NCBI GenBank assembly: GCA_905234695.1
Contig: CAJOHZ010000018.1
Coordinates: 1-46,444, forward strand
Length of the DNA: 46,444 nt
Source of the DNA: an uncultured Bacteroidales bacterium
Lineage (GTDB): Bacteria > Bacteroidota > Bacteroidia > Bacteroidales > P3
Direction: 5' to 3'
The notes beneath the pieces were generated by a model. It saw only the letters and a list, made by a program, of their open reading frames with translations. It ran no database searches and had not been told where the DNA came from. This document shows, piece by piece, positions 22,563 through 31,275 of this stretch; within the stretch, counting starts at the first letter, position 1; the number at the start of each line of letters is the position of its first letter. The position numbers and the translations under genes are program-made.

Positions 22563-23663
22563 ATGAATATATTGCCTAAAAGACCGCTGAGAGTGGCGGA
22601 CCGGCTGTGGGTGTTGATGTCGAATTATTATATGCCCACGACGTTCGGGATCCGCGGGAGGTACACGACGACGTACCGCAGCGGGACGTATGTGGAGACG
22701 GGGACTCCGGGGACGGGGTTCTACGCCCGCACGACGAGCAGCCACCAGTACAGTTATTACCTGAAGCGGCAGAACCGGAACCTGGCGCCGAACTACCTGC
22801 GGCTGCTGACGGGGACGCAGTTTTCGTTCTCGCATGAGATAGCGCGTGCCACGGTGGCGCTGAGGATGTCGGACGACCCTGTGCGGGCGCAGATACTGGA
22901 GTCGTATATCAATGTGCTGAATATGGCGAAGGAGGTGGAGCGGTGCGAGCGCATTATCCGCGCAATCAAGGATAAGTCGCATTTCCACCGACACCACCTG
23001 ACGAAGTACCAGACGAGCGTGCTGACATCGTATAAGTCGCGCGTGGCGTCGCTGGCGCACGATGTGCGTCAGGTGCAGCTGTATGTTCCCAATTTCTGCT
23101 CGAAGGAGGAATACGAGGCGTTCCGGGATGTGACTGTGGCTTTCAGCCATGCGGCGGGGAGCCACCGCATCTGGAGTGCCGGCAACTACGGGATGTTCAA
23201 GCTGGTGTTTTTCGATATGGGGATTTTCAACTACATCCAGTCGGACTATATGACACCCGTGATGAGGGACGAGGCGGGGGTGTCGTACTACCTCTTCCCG
23301 CGGTTCGTGATTCGAGCCCGCCGCGCGACGGATTTCGACATTGTGCCCCTATCGGGGTTGACGTTCACCTATCGCGAGGTGCCGTACGACAAGGTTTCGT
23401 CGATGCTAGACCACGGCACGACGCGCCGCCACCATCGTCACCACAGTGTGCATGCCGACTACGACTCGTTCGGCAGCGGCCTGTTTGTGGACGACCAGGG
23501 GGGCGCGGTGCATGAGCTCTCGGCAGAAGAGAACGTGCATGTGCGCATCCTGGGCGAGCTGACGATTCCCGAGCTGAACCTGCGGTTCTACACGCAGGGG
23601 CACGCGGAGATGCGCAAGTTTGTGGAGACGGTGAGCGAATACAAGAAAGCCCATGTCGGATAA
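22563..23663 (+). CDS. Unknown 366-residue protein upstream of an M23 peptidase
   Basis: I do not recognise a family. The protein starts MNILPKRPLRVADRLWVLMSNYYMP, followed by a Gly/Thr/Tyr-rich stretch (about residues 25-60), a helical region with many charged residues (about 85-180), and a mixed C-terminal half with a His/Arg-rich insert (TTRRHHRHHSVHADYDSF, about 288-305). There is no signal peptide or clear membrane segment. It begins 21 bases after lpdA and overlaps the M23 peptidase gene by 11 bases, so it may act with that cell-wall enzyme. Confidence 0.75.
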   Translation: MNILPKRPLRVADRLWVLMSNYYMPTTFGIRGRYTTTYRSGTYVETGTPGTGFYARTTSSHQYSYYLKRQNRNLAPNYLRLLTGTQFSFSHEIARATVALRMSDDPVRAQILESYINVLNMAKEVERCERIIRAIKDKSHFHRHHLTKYQTSVLTSYKSRVASLAHDVRQVQLYVPNFCSKEEYEAFRDVTVAFSHAAGSHRIWSAGNYGMFKLVFFDMGIFNYIQSDYMTPVMRDEAGVSYYLFPRFVIRARRATDFDIVPLSGLTFTYREVPYDKVSSMLDHGTTRRHHRHHSVHADYDSFGSGLFVDDQGGAVHELSAEENVHVRILGELTIPELNLRFYTQGHAEMRKFVETVSEYKKAHVG

Positions 23664-24627
23664 GAAGAGATATACCTACCGTTTCAACCCGCAGACCCTC
23701 TCGTATGAGAAGGTCGAGGTGACTATGCGTGACCGGTGGAAACGGATCTCTTCGACACTCTTGATCGGCCTCGGGACTGGGGTGGTGCTGGCCGTGCTGG
23801 CCTTCGCCTTCATCGACTCGCCCAAAGAGGCCATGCTGAAACGAGAAATCAACCAGTACAAGCATCAGCTCAGGGTGCTGAACGACAGAGTGAACCGCGA
23901 TTCGGAGGTGTTGGCGGACCTGGAGAGCCGCGACAGTGCGGTGTATCGCACCATCTTCGAGGCGGAGCCGGTGGGTGCCGACAAGCGGGTGCCTGCATAC
24001 CTCTCGTATGAGGAGTTGCAGGGTTTTGACTGCAGCGAGGAGATAGAGCAGGCCACGCGCCGAATCGACACGCTGACGCAGCGGCTGTATGTGCAGTCGC
24101 TCTCGCTGGACGAGCTGTACAAGATGGCTGGGTCCAAGCAGCAGCGAATGGCGGCGATGCCTGCCATCATGCCTGTGGCGAAGAACCGGTGCAAGATTGT
24201 GTCGGGATTCGGGATGCGCTACCACCCGATATTGCGTCACCGCCGTATGCATACGGGCATAGACCTCTCGGCCCACCAGGGGACGCCGGTCTACGCCACC
24301 GCCGACGGGGTTGTGACGGTCTCGGGGCGTTCGACGGGTTTCAGCGGCTATGGTATCTGCGTGGTGGTGAACCACGGTTTCGGGTTCCAGACGCTTTACG
24401 CCCACCTCTCCGGCACGAAGGTGAAAAACGGGCAGAAGGTGAAGCGTGGCGAGCTGATAGGCTATGTGGGCCGTACCGGCTTGGCGCAGGGCAGCCACCT
24501 GCACTATGAAGTCATCCAGAACGGCAACCGAGTGAACCCCGTATATTTCTTCTTCAACGACCTCACGCCCTCCGAATACGAGGATGTTATCGAGGCCGCC
24601 AACCAGGAAACCCAATGTCTCAGTTAA
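23653..24627 (+). CDS. Membrane-anchored M23 family metallopeptidase
   Basis: A 324-residue protein: a cytoplasmic N-terminus with YTYRFNPQTLSYEKVE (common in Bacteroidota M23 proteins), one TM helix (about residues 32-54), a coiled-coil-like region (about 58-160) and a C-terminal LytM-type M23 domain from about 180. Zinc ligands His200 and Asp204 (MHTGIDLS) and His284 in SHLHYEV are present, as is His251 (TLYAHLSG), so the enzyme should be active. It is expected to cut peptidoglycan cross-links in the periplasm. The start overlaps the preceding unknown gene by 11 bases. Confidence 0.93.
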   Translation: MSDKKRYTYRFNPQTLSYEKVEVTMRDRWKRISSTLLIGLGTGVVLAVLAFAFIDSPKEAMLKREINQYKHQLRVLNDRVNRDSEVLADLESRDSAVYRTIFEAEPVGADKRVPAYLSYEELQGFDCSEEIEQATRRIDTLTQRLYVQSLSLDELYKMAGSKQQRMAAMPAIMPVAKNRCKIVSGFGMRYHPILRHRRMHTGIDLSAHQGTPVYATADGVVTVSGRSTGFSGYGICVVVNHGFGFQTLYAHLSGTKVKNGQKVKRGELIGYVGRTGLAQGSHLHYEVIQNGNRVNPVYFFFNDLTPSEYEDVIEAANQETQCLS

Positions 24628-24667
24628 GCCCGCAACCCTTGCGGGGCAGTAGCAACGAACCCATCCA

Positions 24668-25552
24668 ATGACCATCAGCATAGACGACAACGCAGGATTC
24701 TGTTTCGGAGTGGTGAAAGCCATCGGAACCGCCGAGGAGGAGCTCTCGCACGGGGGTACGCTCCACTGCCTGGGCGACATTGTGCACAACAATGCCGAGG
24801 TCACCCGTCTCCGCGCCAAGGGGCTGCAGATTACCGACCATAGCGGCCTGGCGGCGTTGCAGGGGCAGAAGGTGCTTATCCGCGCCCATGGCGAGCCGCC
24901 CGAGACTTACGAGCAGGCCCGTCGGCTGGGCATCCGCCTCATCGATGCCACGTGTCCCATCGTGTTGGCTCTGCAGCAGCGTGTCCGCAAGGGTTATGAA
25001 GAGATGCGGGCGCTCGACCCCCCGGGCCAGGTGGTTATCTTCGGCCGACCGGGGCACGCCGAGGTGATAGGCCTGTGCGGACAGACCGACAACACCGCCG
25101 TGGTGGTGCCCGGTGTGCGGGCGGACAACCTTGTTGACTATACCCGTCCGATACGGCTGTACTCGCAGACCACGAAGAGCCGCGAAGAGTACCATCAGCT
25201 GGTGGAGAATATACGAGCTGCCACAGCGGCTGTGGGAATGACGGATTTCATAGAATACGACACGATATGCAACCGGGTGGCCAACCGCGCCGTGCAGCTG
25301 GAAGCCTTTGCGCAGAGTGTGGACATGGTGCTGTTTGTCAGTGGTAAAGGCAGTTCCAATGGCCATTATCTTTATGAATACTGTAAGCATGTCCAGCCCC
25401 GTACCTACCTCCTTTCCGATGTGGGCGAACTCGATTCGCGTTGGTTGGAAGGGGTGGAGCGCGTCGGCATCACCGGTGCCACCAGCACCCCCCGCTGGCT
25501 GATGGAATCCATTGCCCAGAAACTGGCGGAAACCAGACCTGATAAAAACTAA
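24668..25552 (+). CDS. ispH: 4-hydroxy-3-methylbut-2-enyl diphosphate reductase
   Basis: A 294-residue IspH, the last enzyme of the MEP isoprenoid pathway, which makes IPP and DMAPP from HMBPP. The three iron-sulfur cysteines are Cys12 (AGFCFGV), Cys96 (DATCPIV) and Cys201 (DTICNRV). Substrate-binding His40 and His74 (RAHGEPP), His130 and Glu132 (GHAEVIG), and the TTKS near residue 168 are also present, as is VSGKGSSN for the final binding segment. Length is normal for the short form without an S1 fusion. Its stop lies in the heptad array that leads into recF. Confidence 0.96.
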   Translation: MTISIDDNAGFCFGVVKAIGTAEEELSHGGTLHCLGDIVHNNAEVTRLRAKGLQITDHSGLAALQGQKVLIRAHGEPPETYEQARRLGIRLIDATCPIVLALQQRVRKGYEEMRALDPPGQVVIFGRPGHAEVIGLCGQTDNTAVVVPGVRADNLVDYTRPIRLYSQTTKSREEYHQLVENIRAATAAVGMTDFIEYDTICNRVANRAVQLEAFAQSVDMVLFVSGKGSSNGHYLYEYCKHVQPRTYLLSDVGELDSRWLEGVERVGITGATSTPRWLMESIAQKLAETRPDKN

Positions 25553-25571
25553 AAACTTAAAACTGAAACAT
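25544..25571 (+). repeat. Heptad A-rich repeats between ispH and recF
   Basis: Units AAAAACT, AAAAACT, TAAAACT, GAAACAT with exact 7-nt period. They span the ispH stop and end four bases before the recF ATG. Confidence 0.6.
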
Positions 25572-25574
25572 TCC

Positions 25575-26681
25575 ATGCACCTCTCCACCCTCAAGCTCAC
25601 GAACTTCAAGACCTATGCCGACCTCGACGTGGACTTCTGCTCCAACGTCAACTGCCTGGTGGGCAATAACGGGGTGGGGAAGACCAACCTGCTGGATGCC
25701 GTCTACTACCTCTCTTTCTGCAAGAGCTACTTCAACGCCGTCGACACCCAGAACATCCGTCAGGGCGAGGAGTTCTTTGCCATCCACGGGCAGTATGGTG
25801 CCGAAGGCGAACAGGTCCAGGTGTCCTGTGTGGTGCGCAAGAACCAGCCCAAGCAGATGAAGTGGTGCAAGAAAGTGTGCAAGACCTTCAGCGAGCATAT
25901 AGGCCGCATTCCGCTGGTTATCATCTCGCCCGTCGACCAGCAGTTGATTCTCGGTGGCAGTGAGGTTCGTCGCAAATTCATCGACGGCGTTATCTCGCAG
26001 ACCGACAAAGGCTATCTGGACCATCTGCTGCAATACCAGAAGGCCCTCGACCAGCGCAACCGGTTGCTGAAACAGTTCTACGACGACCGCCAGTGGGACG
26101 AGGGAGCTATCGGTGTCTGGGACGACCAACTGGTCCGCCACGGGCAGGTGCTCTATGACGGCCGACGCTCGTTCCTGCGCGACTTTCTGCCCCTCTTTGC
26201 CGAGTATTTCGGCTGGATTGCGGGCAGCGCCGAGGAGGCCCGCGTGGAATACCTCACCCATGCCGACACCCCCCTGCAGCAGCAGCTGACGGATGCCCGT
26301 TCTACCGACAAATACGCCCTCTATACCACCGTCGGTCCCCACAAGGACGACCTCGAATTTGCCATCGGTGCCTTCTCCGTCAAGAAATTCGGCTCCCAAG
26401 GACAGCAGAAAACCTTCATGATGGCGCTGAAACTGGCGCAGTTCGAATACATCTACCGCCGTTGTGGGGTGAAGCCCATCCTGTTGCTGGACGATATCTT
26501 TGACAAACTTGATATGTTGCGTGTCACGCAGTTGATCCAACTCGTCGGCAGCGACCGCTTCGGGCAGGTATTCCTCACCGACACCCAGCCCGGCCGTGTG
26601 GAGCAGGTCTTCGAGCAAATCCCGCAGGTCGAACACCGCATTTTCACCGTCACCCCCGGGAAATTGGGAATTGAAAATTGA
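25575..26681 (+). CDS. recF: DNA replication and repair protein RecF
   Basis: The start is the ATG at 25,575 (MHLSTLKLTNFKTY); the frame also opens at 25,512 but inside ispH. The protein has 368 residues, the normal RecF length. It is an SMC-like ATPase that helps load RecA at gaps together with RecO and RecR. The Walker A motif is GNNGVGKT (residues 30-37), the signature region is FGSQGQQKTFMMALKLAQ, and Walker B is ILLLDDIFDKLD. The DciA-like DUF721 gene follows, a frequent partner of recF near replication genes. The last codons fall in a heptad repeat. Confidence 0.96.
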   Translation: MHLSTLKLTNFKTYADLDVDFCSNVNCLVGNNGVGKTNLLDAVYYLSFCKSYFNAVDTQNIRQGEEFFAIHGQYGAEGEQVQVSCVVRKNQPKQMKWCKKVCKTFSEHIGRIPLVIISPVDQQLILGGSEVRRKFIDGVISQTDKGYLDHLLQYQKALDQRNRLLKQFYDDRQWDEGAIGVWDDQLVRHGQVLYDGRRSFLRDFLPLFAEYFGWIAGSAEEARVEYLTHADTPLQQQLTDARSTDKYALYTTVGPHKDDLEFAIGAFSVKKFGSQGQQKTFMMALKLAQFEYIYRRCGVKPILLLDDIFDKLDMLRVTQLIQLVGSDRFGQVFLTDTQPGRVEQVFEQIPQVEHRIFTVTPGKLGIEN

Positions 26682-26686
26682 GAATT
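26659..26686 (+). repeat. Heptad repeats overlapping the end of recF
   Basis: Units GGAAATT, GGGAATT, GAAAATT, GAGAATT with exact 7-nt period. They include the last codons (KLGIEN) and the stop of recF. Confidence 0.55.
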
Positions 26687-26702
26687 ATTACGCATCACTA
26701 AC

Positions 26703-26990
26703 ATGTACAGCAACGAACATACCCTGCAGGACCTCCTCAAGAAAGCCTACCGCTCTCTCGATATGGACGGCACCGTCGACGTGATGGAGGTGCGCAACGC
26801 CTATCACAAAGTCGTTGGCGACCTCATCAGTCGGCTTACCTGGTCTGTGCGTTATGATGCCGGAGTCCTCACCGTCGCCCTCGCCTCCGCGGCCCTCCGT
26901 CAGGAACTCACTTTCCGCAAGGAAGGTCTGGCCGCCCGCATCAACGAGGTGCTGGGTCGTCCTGTCGTCAAATCCATCCGATTCGTATAA
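26703..26990 (+). CDS. DUF721 (DciA-like) protein
   Basis: A 95-residue protein with the DUF721 pattern: an N-terminal helix (EHTLQDLLKKAYRSLDM), then VRNAYHKVVGDLI, WSVRYDAGVLTVALASAALRQEL and a final IRFV strand. DUF721 proteins include DciA, which loads the replicative helicase DnaB in bacteria without DnaC. Adjacency to recF supports a replication role. The protein is short because it consists only of the KH-like domain. Confidence 0.88.
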   Translation: MYSNEHTLQDLLKKAYRSLDMDGTVDVMEVRNAYHKVVGDLISRLTWSVRYDAGVLTVALASAALRQELTFRKEGLAARINEVLGRPVVKSIRFV

Positions 26991-27002
26991 CCCTTATACT
27001 CT

Positions 27003-28664
27003 ATGACCATGCTGCTCAAAGCCCTCAACATGATACGCCTCTGCCACCGCCGCTCTTTCTGGCTGCGGGTGCTGTTCGTCGTGCTGCAGAGCCTGCTGCC
27101 GCTGGCCAACCTCTACATCCTCAAACTGCTTGTCGACACCGTCACCGGCGCCTCTGTGCCCGATATTCTCGGGGCGGCCCCCCGCGTGGAAACCCTCTTG
27201 GCGCTTTTCTGTGGCATATTCCTCCTCAACCGCGTCCTCTCCATTCTCAGCGGTCTCAACAATGACATTCTTACCCAGCGGCTTATCGACTACCTCAGCG
27301 ACCGTATGCAGCGCCAGTCCGCGCGCCTCGATATGGCCTATTTCGACAACCCCGCCTATCACGACACCTACCATCGCGCCCAGCAGGAAGCCTCCTTCCG
27401 ACCCTTGCAGGTCCTCTCCAGCTTCACCGGCCTCTTCGGCTCCCTTCTCTCCATTGCCGGTATCGTGGTGCTGCTTTCCACCGCCTCGTGGTGGATTATC
27501 GTGGTGATGGTGGTGGCCGTGATTCCATCGTTTGTGGTGCGGCTTGTCAAATCAAGGAAAATCTATGCCTTCCGGCGCGAAAATACACAGACCTACCGCC
27601 GCACAGCCTACTATTCCGCCCTCCTCGGCGGGCGCGACTTCGCCAAGGAAATCCGCATCTTCGGCCTTGCGCCATTCTTCCGTCGCCGCTTTGTCCAGAC
27701 CCGCCGCCGCCTCGTCGGCGAGATGCTCCGCATCTCGCGCCGCCTCGCCGCCTACGACACCCTCTGCGCCGTTGTCGAAACCGCCGCCCTCTTCTTTGTT
27801 ACCCTCTTCTTGATTCAGAGCACCTCGTCGGGGGCCATCACCGTGGGTTCCTTCGTCATGCTTTTCGAAGCTTTCCGCCGTGGGCAGAGTCATCTCTCCA
27901 CCCTTGTCGGAAGTGTCAACGGCCTTTACGACAACCGCCTCTTCCTCTCCAATCTTTTTGAGTTTCTGGAATTGGAGCCCCGCATCCTCTCGCCCGCCGA
28001 CCCCGTGCCATTCCCGCAGAAGGTGGAGAGTGTTGAATTTCGCGATATCACCTTCCGCTACCCCGATATGGACCGCGACGTCCTGAGCCACTATTCCCTC
28101 ACCGCCCGTGCCGGCCACATCACCCGCATCGAAGGCGAGAACGGCTTCGGCAAGACCACACTCGTCAAGCTCCTCCTGCGGCTCTACGACCCCGACCAGG
28201 GCGCCGTCCTCGTCAACGGTGTCGACATCCGACGCTACGACCTCCGCCAGCTGCGCCACGGCATCGGCGTTATCTTCCAGGACTATGTCCGCTACTACTG
28301 CACCGTGGCGGAAAACATCGCTTTCGGCGATATCTACGGGAAATCGGACGGCCAGGCATGCGGACAATTGGATTCACAGAACATCCGCCGTGCCGCCGAA
28401 CTCGCTGGCGCCGACCCCTTCATCGGTCAACTCCCCGACGGTTACGCCACCCCGCTGGGTCGCCTCTTCGACAACGGCCAAGAACTCAGCATGGGCCAGT
28501 GGCAACGCATAGCCCTCGCACGCCAACTCTACTCCGACGCCCCCATCCTCGTCTTCGACGAACCCACCGCCTGGCTGGACAACCCCTCCCGCCAGCACCT
28601 TCTCGAAACACTCGAGACCCTTCGCTCTGAGCAAAAACTCATCCTCCTCATAAAACACCTCTAA
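27003..28664 (+). CDS. ABC exporter with fused membrane and ATPase domains
   Basis: A 553-residue half-transporter; the start could also be the ATG at 27,009. The first 300 residues hold about five to six TM helices (for example VLFVVLQSLLPLANLYIL, and the pair near 145-180). The ATPase domain has Walker A GENGFGKTT (about 377-386), a signature LSMGQWQ with Met in place of the usual first Gly, and Walker B PILVFDEPTAWLD (about 512-524). The protein stops right after the H-loop (LLIKHL), so the C-terminus is minimal. The substrate is unknown: similar exporters move lipids, peptides or drugs. Confidence 0.9.
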   Translation: MTMLLKALNMIRLCHRRSFWLRVLFVVLQSLLPLANLYILKLLVDTVTGASVPDILGAAPRVETLLALFCGIFLLNRVLSILSGLNNDILTQRLIDYLSDRMQRQSARLDMAYFDNPAYHDTYHRAQQEASFRPLQVLSSFTGLFGSLLSIAGIVVLLSTASWWIIVVMVVAVIPSFVVRLVKSRKIYAFRRENTQTYRRTAYYSALLGGRDFAKEIRIFGLAPFFRRRFVQTRRRLVGEMLRISRRLAAYDTLCAVVETAALFFVTLFLIQSTSSGAITVGSFVMLFEAFRRGQSHLSTLVGSVNGLYDNRLFLSNLFEFLELEPRILSPADPVPFPQKVESVEFRDITFRYPDMDRDVLSHYSLTARAGHITRIEGENGFGKTTLVKLLLRLYDPDQGAVLVNGVDIRRYDLRQLRHGIGVIFQDYVRYYCTVAENIAFGDIYGKSDGQACGQLDSQNIRRAAELAGADPFIGQLPDGYATPLGRLFDNGQELSMGQWQRIALARQLYSDAPILVFDEPTAWLDNPSRQHLLETLETLRSEQKLILLIKHL

Positions 28665-28681
28665 CCAAACCCTACAGCATC

Positions 28682-30181
28682 ATGAACATCACCATCGAAC
28701 CCTACAGCCCCAAAGAGCAACCCCGCTCCACTGTCCTCCTCTATGGCACAGAGGTCGCCGCCCGTTACATCCCCCTCGGCAGGAAAGAAGCCCTCTACCT
28801 CCAGCAGCGCCGTCAGGCCGAACCCGACTGCATCCTTTCCTTCGACCGGCTTCCATATCGGCTTTATATCGTCAACTTTGACAGCGACAAAGTCTCTCCC
28901 GACTGCCAGGAACACCTCCGCCGCTCCGCTGCCAAACTTCTCGAACGTCTTCGTGCCGACAAGCAGGACCAAATCACCCTCACCGGTATCGGCATTATCC
29001 CGGAGGAGATGATGGCCTTCCTCGAAGGCCTCGAACTCGCCGACTACACCTTCGACCGCTACAAAACCACTGCCCCCGACCACCTCGACAAAATCTTCCT
29101 CGACGCCAATTATGTCTCTGCCGACGAGCTCCATCGCAACCAGCGCCTCTGGAACCGTATCCATTGGTGCCGCGAATGGGTCAACCTCCCTGTCGCTGAC
29201 CTCAACGCCGACGAGTTTGCCTCTGAAATCGCCGACATTGCCCACGACCTCCACATCGACTGCATGGTCATGGACAAAAAAATGATACAATCCCTCCGCA
29301 TGGGCGGTATCGTCGCCGTCAACAAGGGCAGCGTCGACGAGCCCCGCTTCGTCATCCTTGACTACCGCCCCGCCAACGCCATCAATACCAAGCCCGTCGC
29401 ACTCGTCGGCAAAGGCATCATGTACGACACCGGTGGCCTCAACATCAAGCCCGAGGACTACATGCAGGAAATGAAATCCGACATGGCCGGCGCCGCCACT
29501 ATGGCTTCGGTCCTTTTCGCCGCCGCCGAGAACCAACTCCCCGTCCGCATCATGGCCTTCCTCCCGCTTACTGACAACCGCCCCGGCAACAACGCCTACG
29601 CACCTGACGATATCCTCACCATGTACGACGGCACCACCGTTGAAATCGTCAACACCGACGCCGAGGGCCGCCTCATTCTCGCCGATGCCATTGCCTACGC
29701 CGTGGCCAACTACGACCCGGAACTCCTCATTGACGCCGCCACACTCACCGGTGCCGCCGTCCGCGCCATCTCCACCTTCGGCATCGCCGCCATCCAGCAA
29801 AACGCCGAAAATCCATTCCAACTCCTCAAAATCGTTGGCAACCAAGTCCACGAACGCATCGCTGAATTCCCCTTCTGGGACGACTACGATGAACTCATCA
29901 AATCCGAGATGGCCGACATCAAGAACTGCGGCATCCCTCAGGCCGGCACCATCACCGCCGGCAAATTCCTCGCCCACTTTGCCAAGCAAACGCCCTACAT
30001 CCACCTCGACATCGCAGGCGTCGCCTACTTCTCAAAAAAACAGCACTACTACAACGTCGGCGCCTCCGGTTTCGGCATCCGACTCCTCTATGCCTTCCTC
30101 CAGACCTACGACATGCTGGACGGCAAACTTGCGCCGAAAAAACGCACCACGAAAAGAATCAAATCTCAAAACAACCAATAA
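28682..30181 (+). CDS. pepA: Leucyl aminopeptidase, family M17
   Basis: A 499-residue cytosolic aminopeptidase. The catalytic part carries VGKGIMYDTGGLNIKP (metal-binding Lys and Asp), MQEMKSDMAGAATM and the family signature NTDAEGRLIL, with metal-binding Asp and Glu. It is expected to bind two divalent metals and release N-terminal residues from peptides. The N-terminal macro-like domain is short and diverged, as is usual. It starts 17 bases after the ABC exporter and is followed after 12 bases by pdxA. Confidence 0.93.
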   Translation: MNITIEPYSPKEQPRSTVLLYGTEVAARYIPLGRKEALYLQQRRQAEPDCILSFDRLPYRLYIVNFDSDKVSPDCQEHLRRSAAKLLERLRADKQDQITLTGIGIIPEEMMAFLEGLELADYTFDRYKTTAPDHLDKIFLDANYVSADELHRNQRLWNRIHWCREWVNLPVADLNADEFASEIADIAHDLHIDCMVMDKKMIQSLRMGGIVAVNKGSVDEPRFVILDYRPANAINTKPVALVGKGIMYDTGGLNIKPEDYMQEMKSDMAGAATMASVLFAAAENQLPVRIMAFLPLTDNRPGNNAYAPDDILTMYDGTTVEIVNTDAEGRLILADAIAYAVANYDPELLIDAATLTGAAVRAISTFGIAAIQQNAENPFQLLKIVGNQVHERIAEFPFWDDYDELIKSEMADIKNCGIPQAGTITAGKFLAHFAKQTPYIHLDIAGVAYFSKKQHYYNVGASGFGIRLLYAFLQTYDMLDGKLAPKKRTTKRIKSQNNQ

Positions 30182-30193
30182 CAACACACAACT

Positions 30194-31249
30194 ATGGAAG
30201 AAAAGAAAAAATCCAACGGCAACCGTGCCCGTGTCCGACTCGGTATCTCCCAAGGCGATATCAATGGCGTGGGCTATGAGGTGATTTTGAAAACCTTCAG
30301 CGACAGCCGCATGTTCGATATATGCACCCCCATCCTCTATGGTTCCACAAAGGTCGCCTCATACCACAAGAACCTCCTCACACGTATGCAGGACCTCCCT
30401 TTCAACGCCATCCGTGAGGCCCGCGAAGCCGCCGACCGCCGCTTCAATGTTATCAATCTCACCTCCGACGAAATCAAGATAGACATCGGAAAATCCACAG
30501 AGGTGGCCGGTGCACAGTCTCGGCTCTCCCTCGACCGCGTCTGCGAAGACCTCCGTAATGGCGACGTCGACGTCCTGGTGACCGCTCCCATCAACAAACG
30601 CAACATCCAGGCTCCGGGATTCGACTTCCCTGGCCATACCGAATACCTCTCGCATCAGTTTGGCTGCAGCAGCCTCATGATGATGGTCTGCGACCGCATC
30701 CGTATCGGTATCGTCACCAACCATCTGGCCTTGAAAGACGTCCCCAATGCCATCACCCACAACCTGCTTTTCGACAAACTCATGCTGATGAACGAATCGC
30801 TCAAGCGCGACTTCGGTGTCCCGATGCCCAAAATCGCTGTGCTGGCCCTTGACCCACATGCGGGCGACAACGGCGTTATCGGCTCGCAGGATATGTCGGT
30901 CGTCAAACCTGTCATCGACGAGGTGCAGGGCAAAGGCGTGCTGGCCTACGGCCCCTATCCCTCTGACGGTTTCTTCGGAAGCAGCGAGTTCAACAAATTC
31001 GACGGCGTGCTGGCACTATACCACGACCAAGGACTGATTCCCTTTAAACTGATGTCCTTCACCGAAGGGGTCAACTACACGGCGGGTCTGCCTTATGTCC
31101 GCACCTCGCCTGCCCACGGCACCGGCTACGACATCGCCGGCAAGGACAAAGCCAGCGAGCAATCCTTCCGCAGCGCGGTCTACCTGGCCTGCAACATTCT
31201 CCGCAACCGCAGGGAATACGACGAACTCACCGCCGATCCCCTGAAATAA
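30194..31249 (+). CDS. pdxA: 4-hydroxythreonine-4-phosphate dehydrogenase
   Basis: A 351-residue PdxA, which oxidises 4-phosphohydroxy-L-threonine in the DXP-dependent pathway to pyridoxal phosphate. The N-terminal GISQGDINGVGYEVI, TAPINKRNI, FPGHTEYL (metal His), ALDPHAGDNG (metal His) and TSPAHGTGYDIAG (metal His) are all present. The product PLP is the cofactor of the threonine aldolase at 4.4 kb. It lies 12 bases after pepA and 26 before polA. Confidence 0.95.
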   Translation: MEEKKKSNGNRARVRLGISQGDINGVGYEVILKTFSDSRMFDICTPILYGSTKVASYHKNLLTRMQDLPFNAIREAREAADRRFNVINLTSDEIKIDIGKSTEVAGAQSRLSLDRVCEDLRNGDVDVLVTAPINKRNIQAPGFDFPGHTEYLSHQFGCSSLMMMVCDRIRIGIVTNHLALKDVPNAITHNLLFDKLMLMNESLKRDFGVPMPKIAVLALDPHAGDNGVIGSQDMSVVKPVIDEVQGKGVLAYGPYPSDGFFGSSEFNKFDGVLALYHDQGLIPFKLMSFTEGVNYTAGLPYVRTSPAHGTGYDIAGKDKASEQSFRSAVYLACNILRNRREYDELTADPLK

Positions 31250-31275
31250 TTCTCCCACATTTCATCTCCACCACA

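Noticed and set aside
21000..23165. 721-codon minus-strand ORF opposite lpdA
   Set aside because: His/Arg-rich antisense frame without domain features; lpdA on the other strand is certain.
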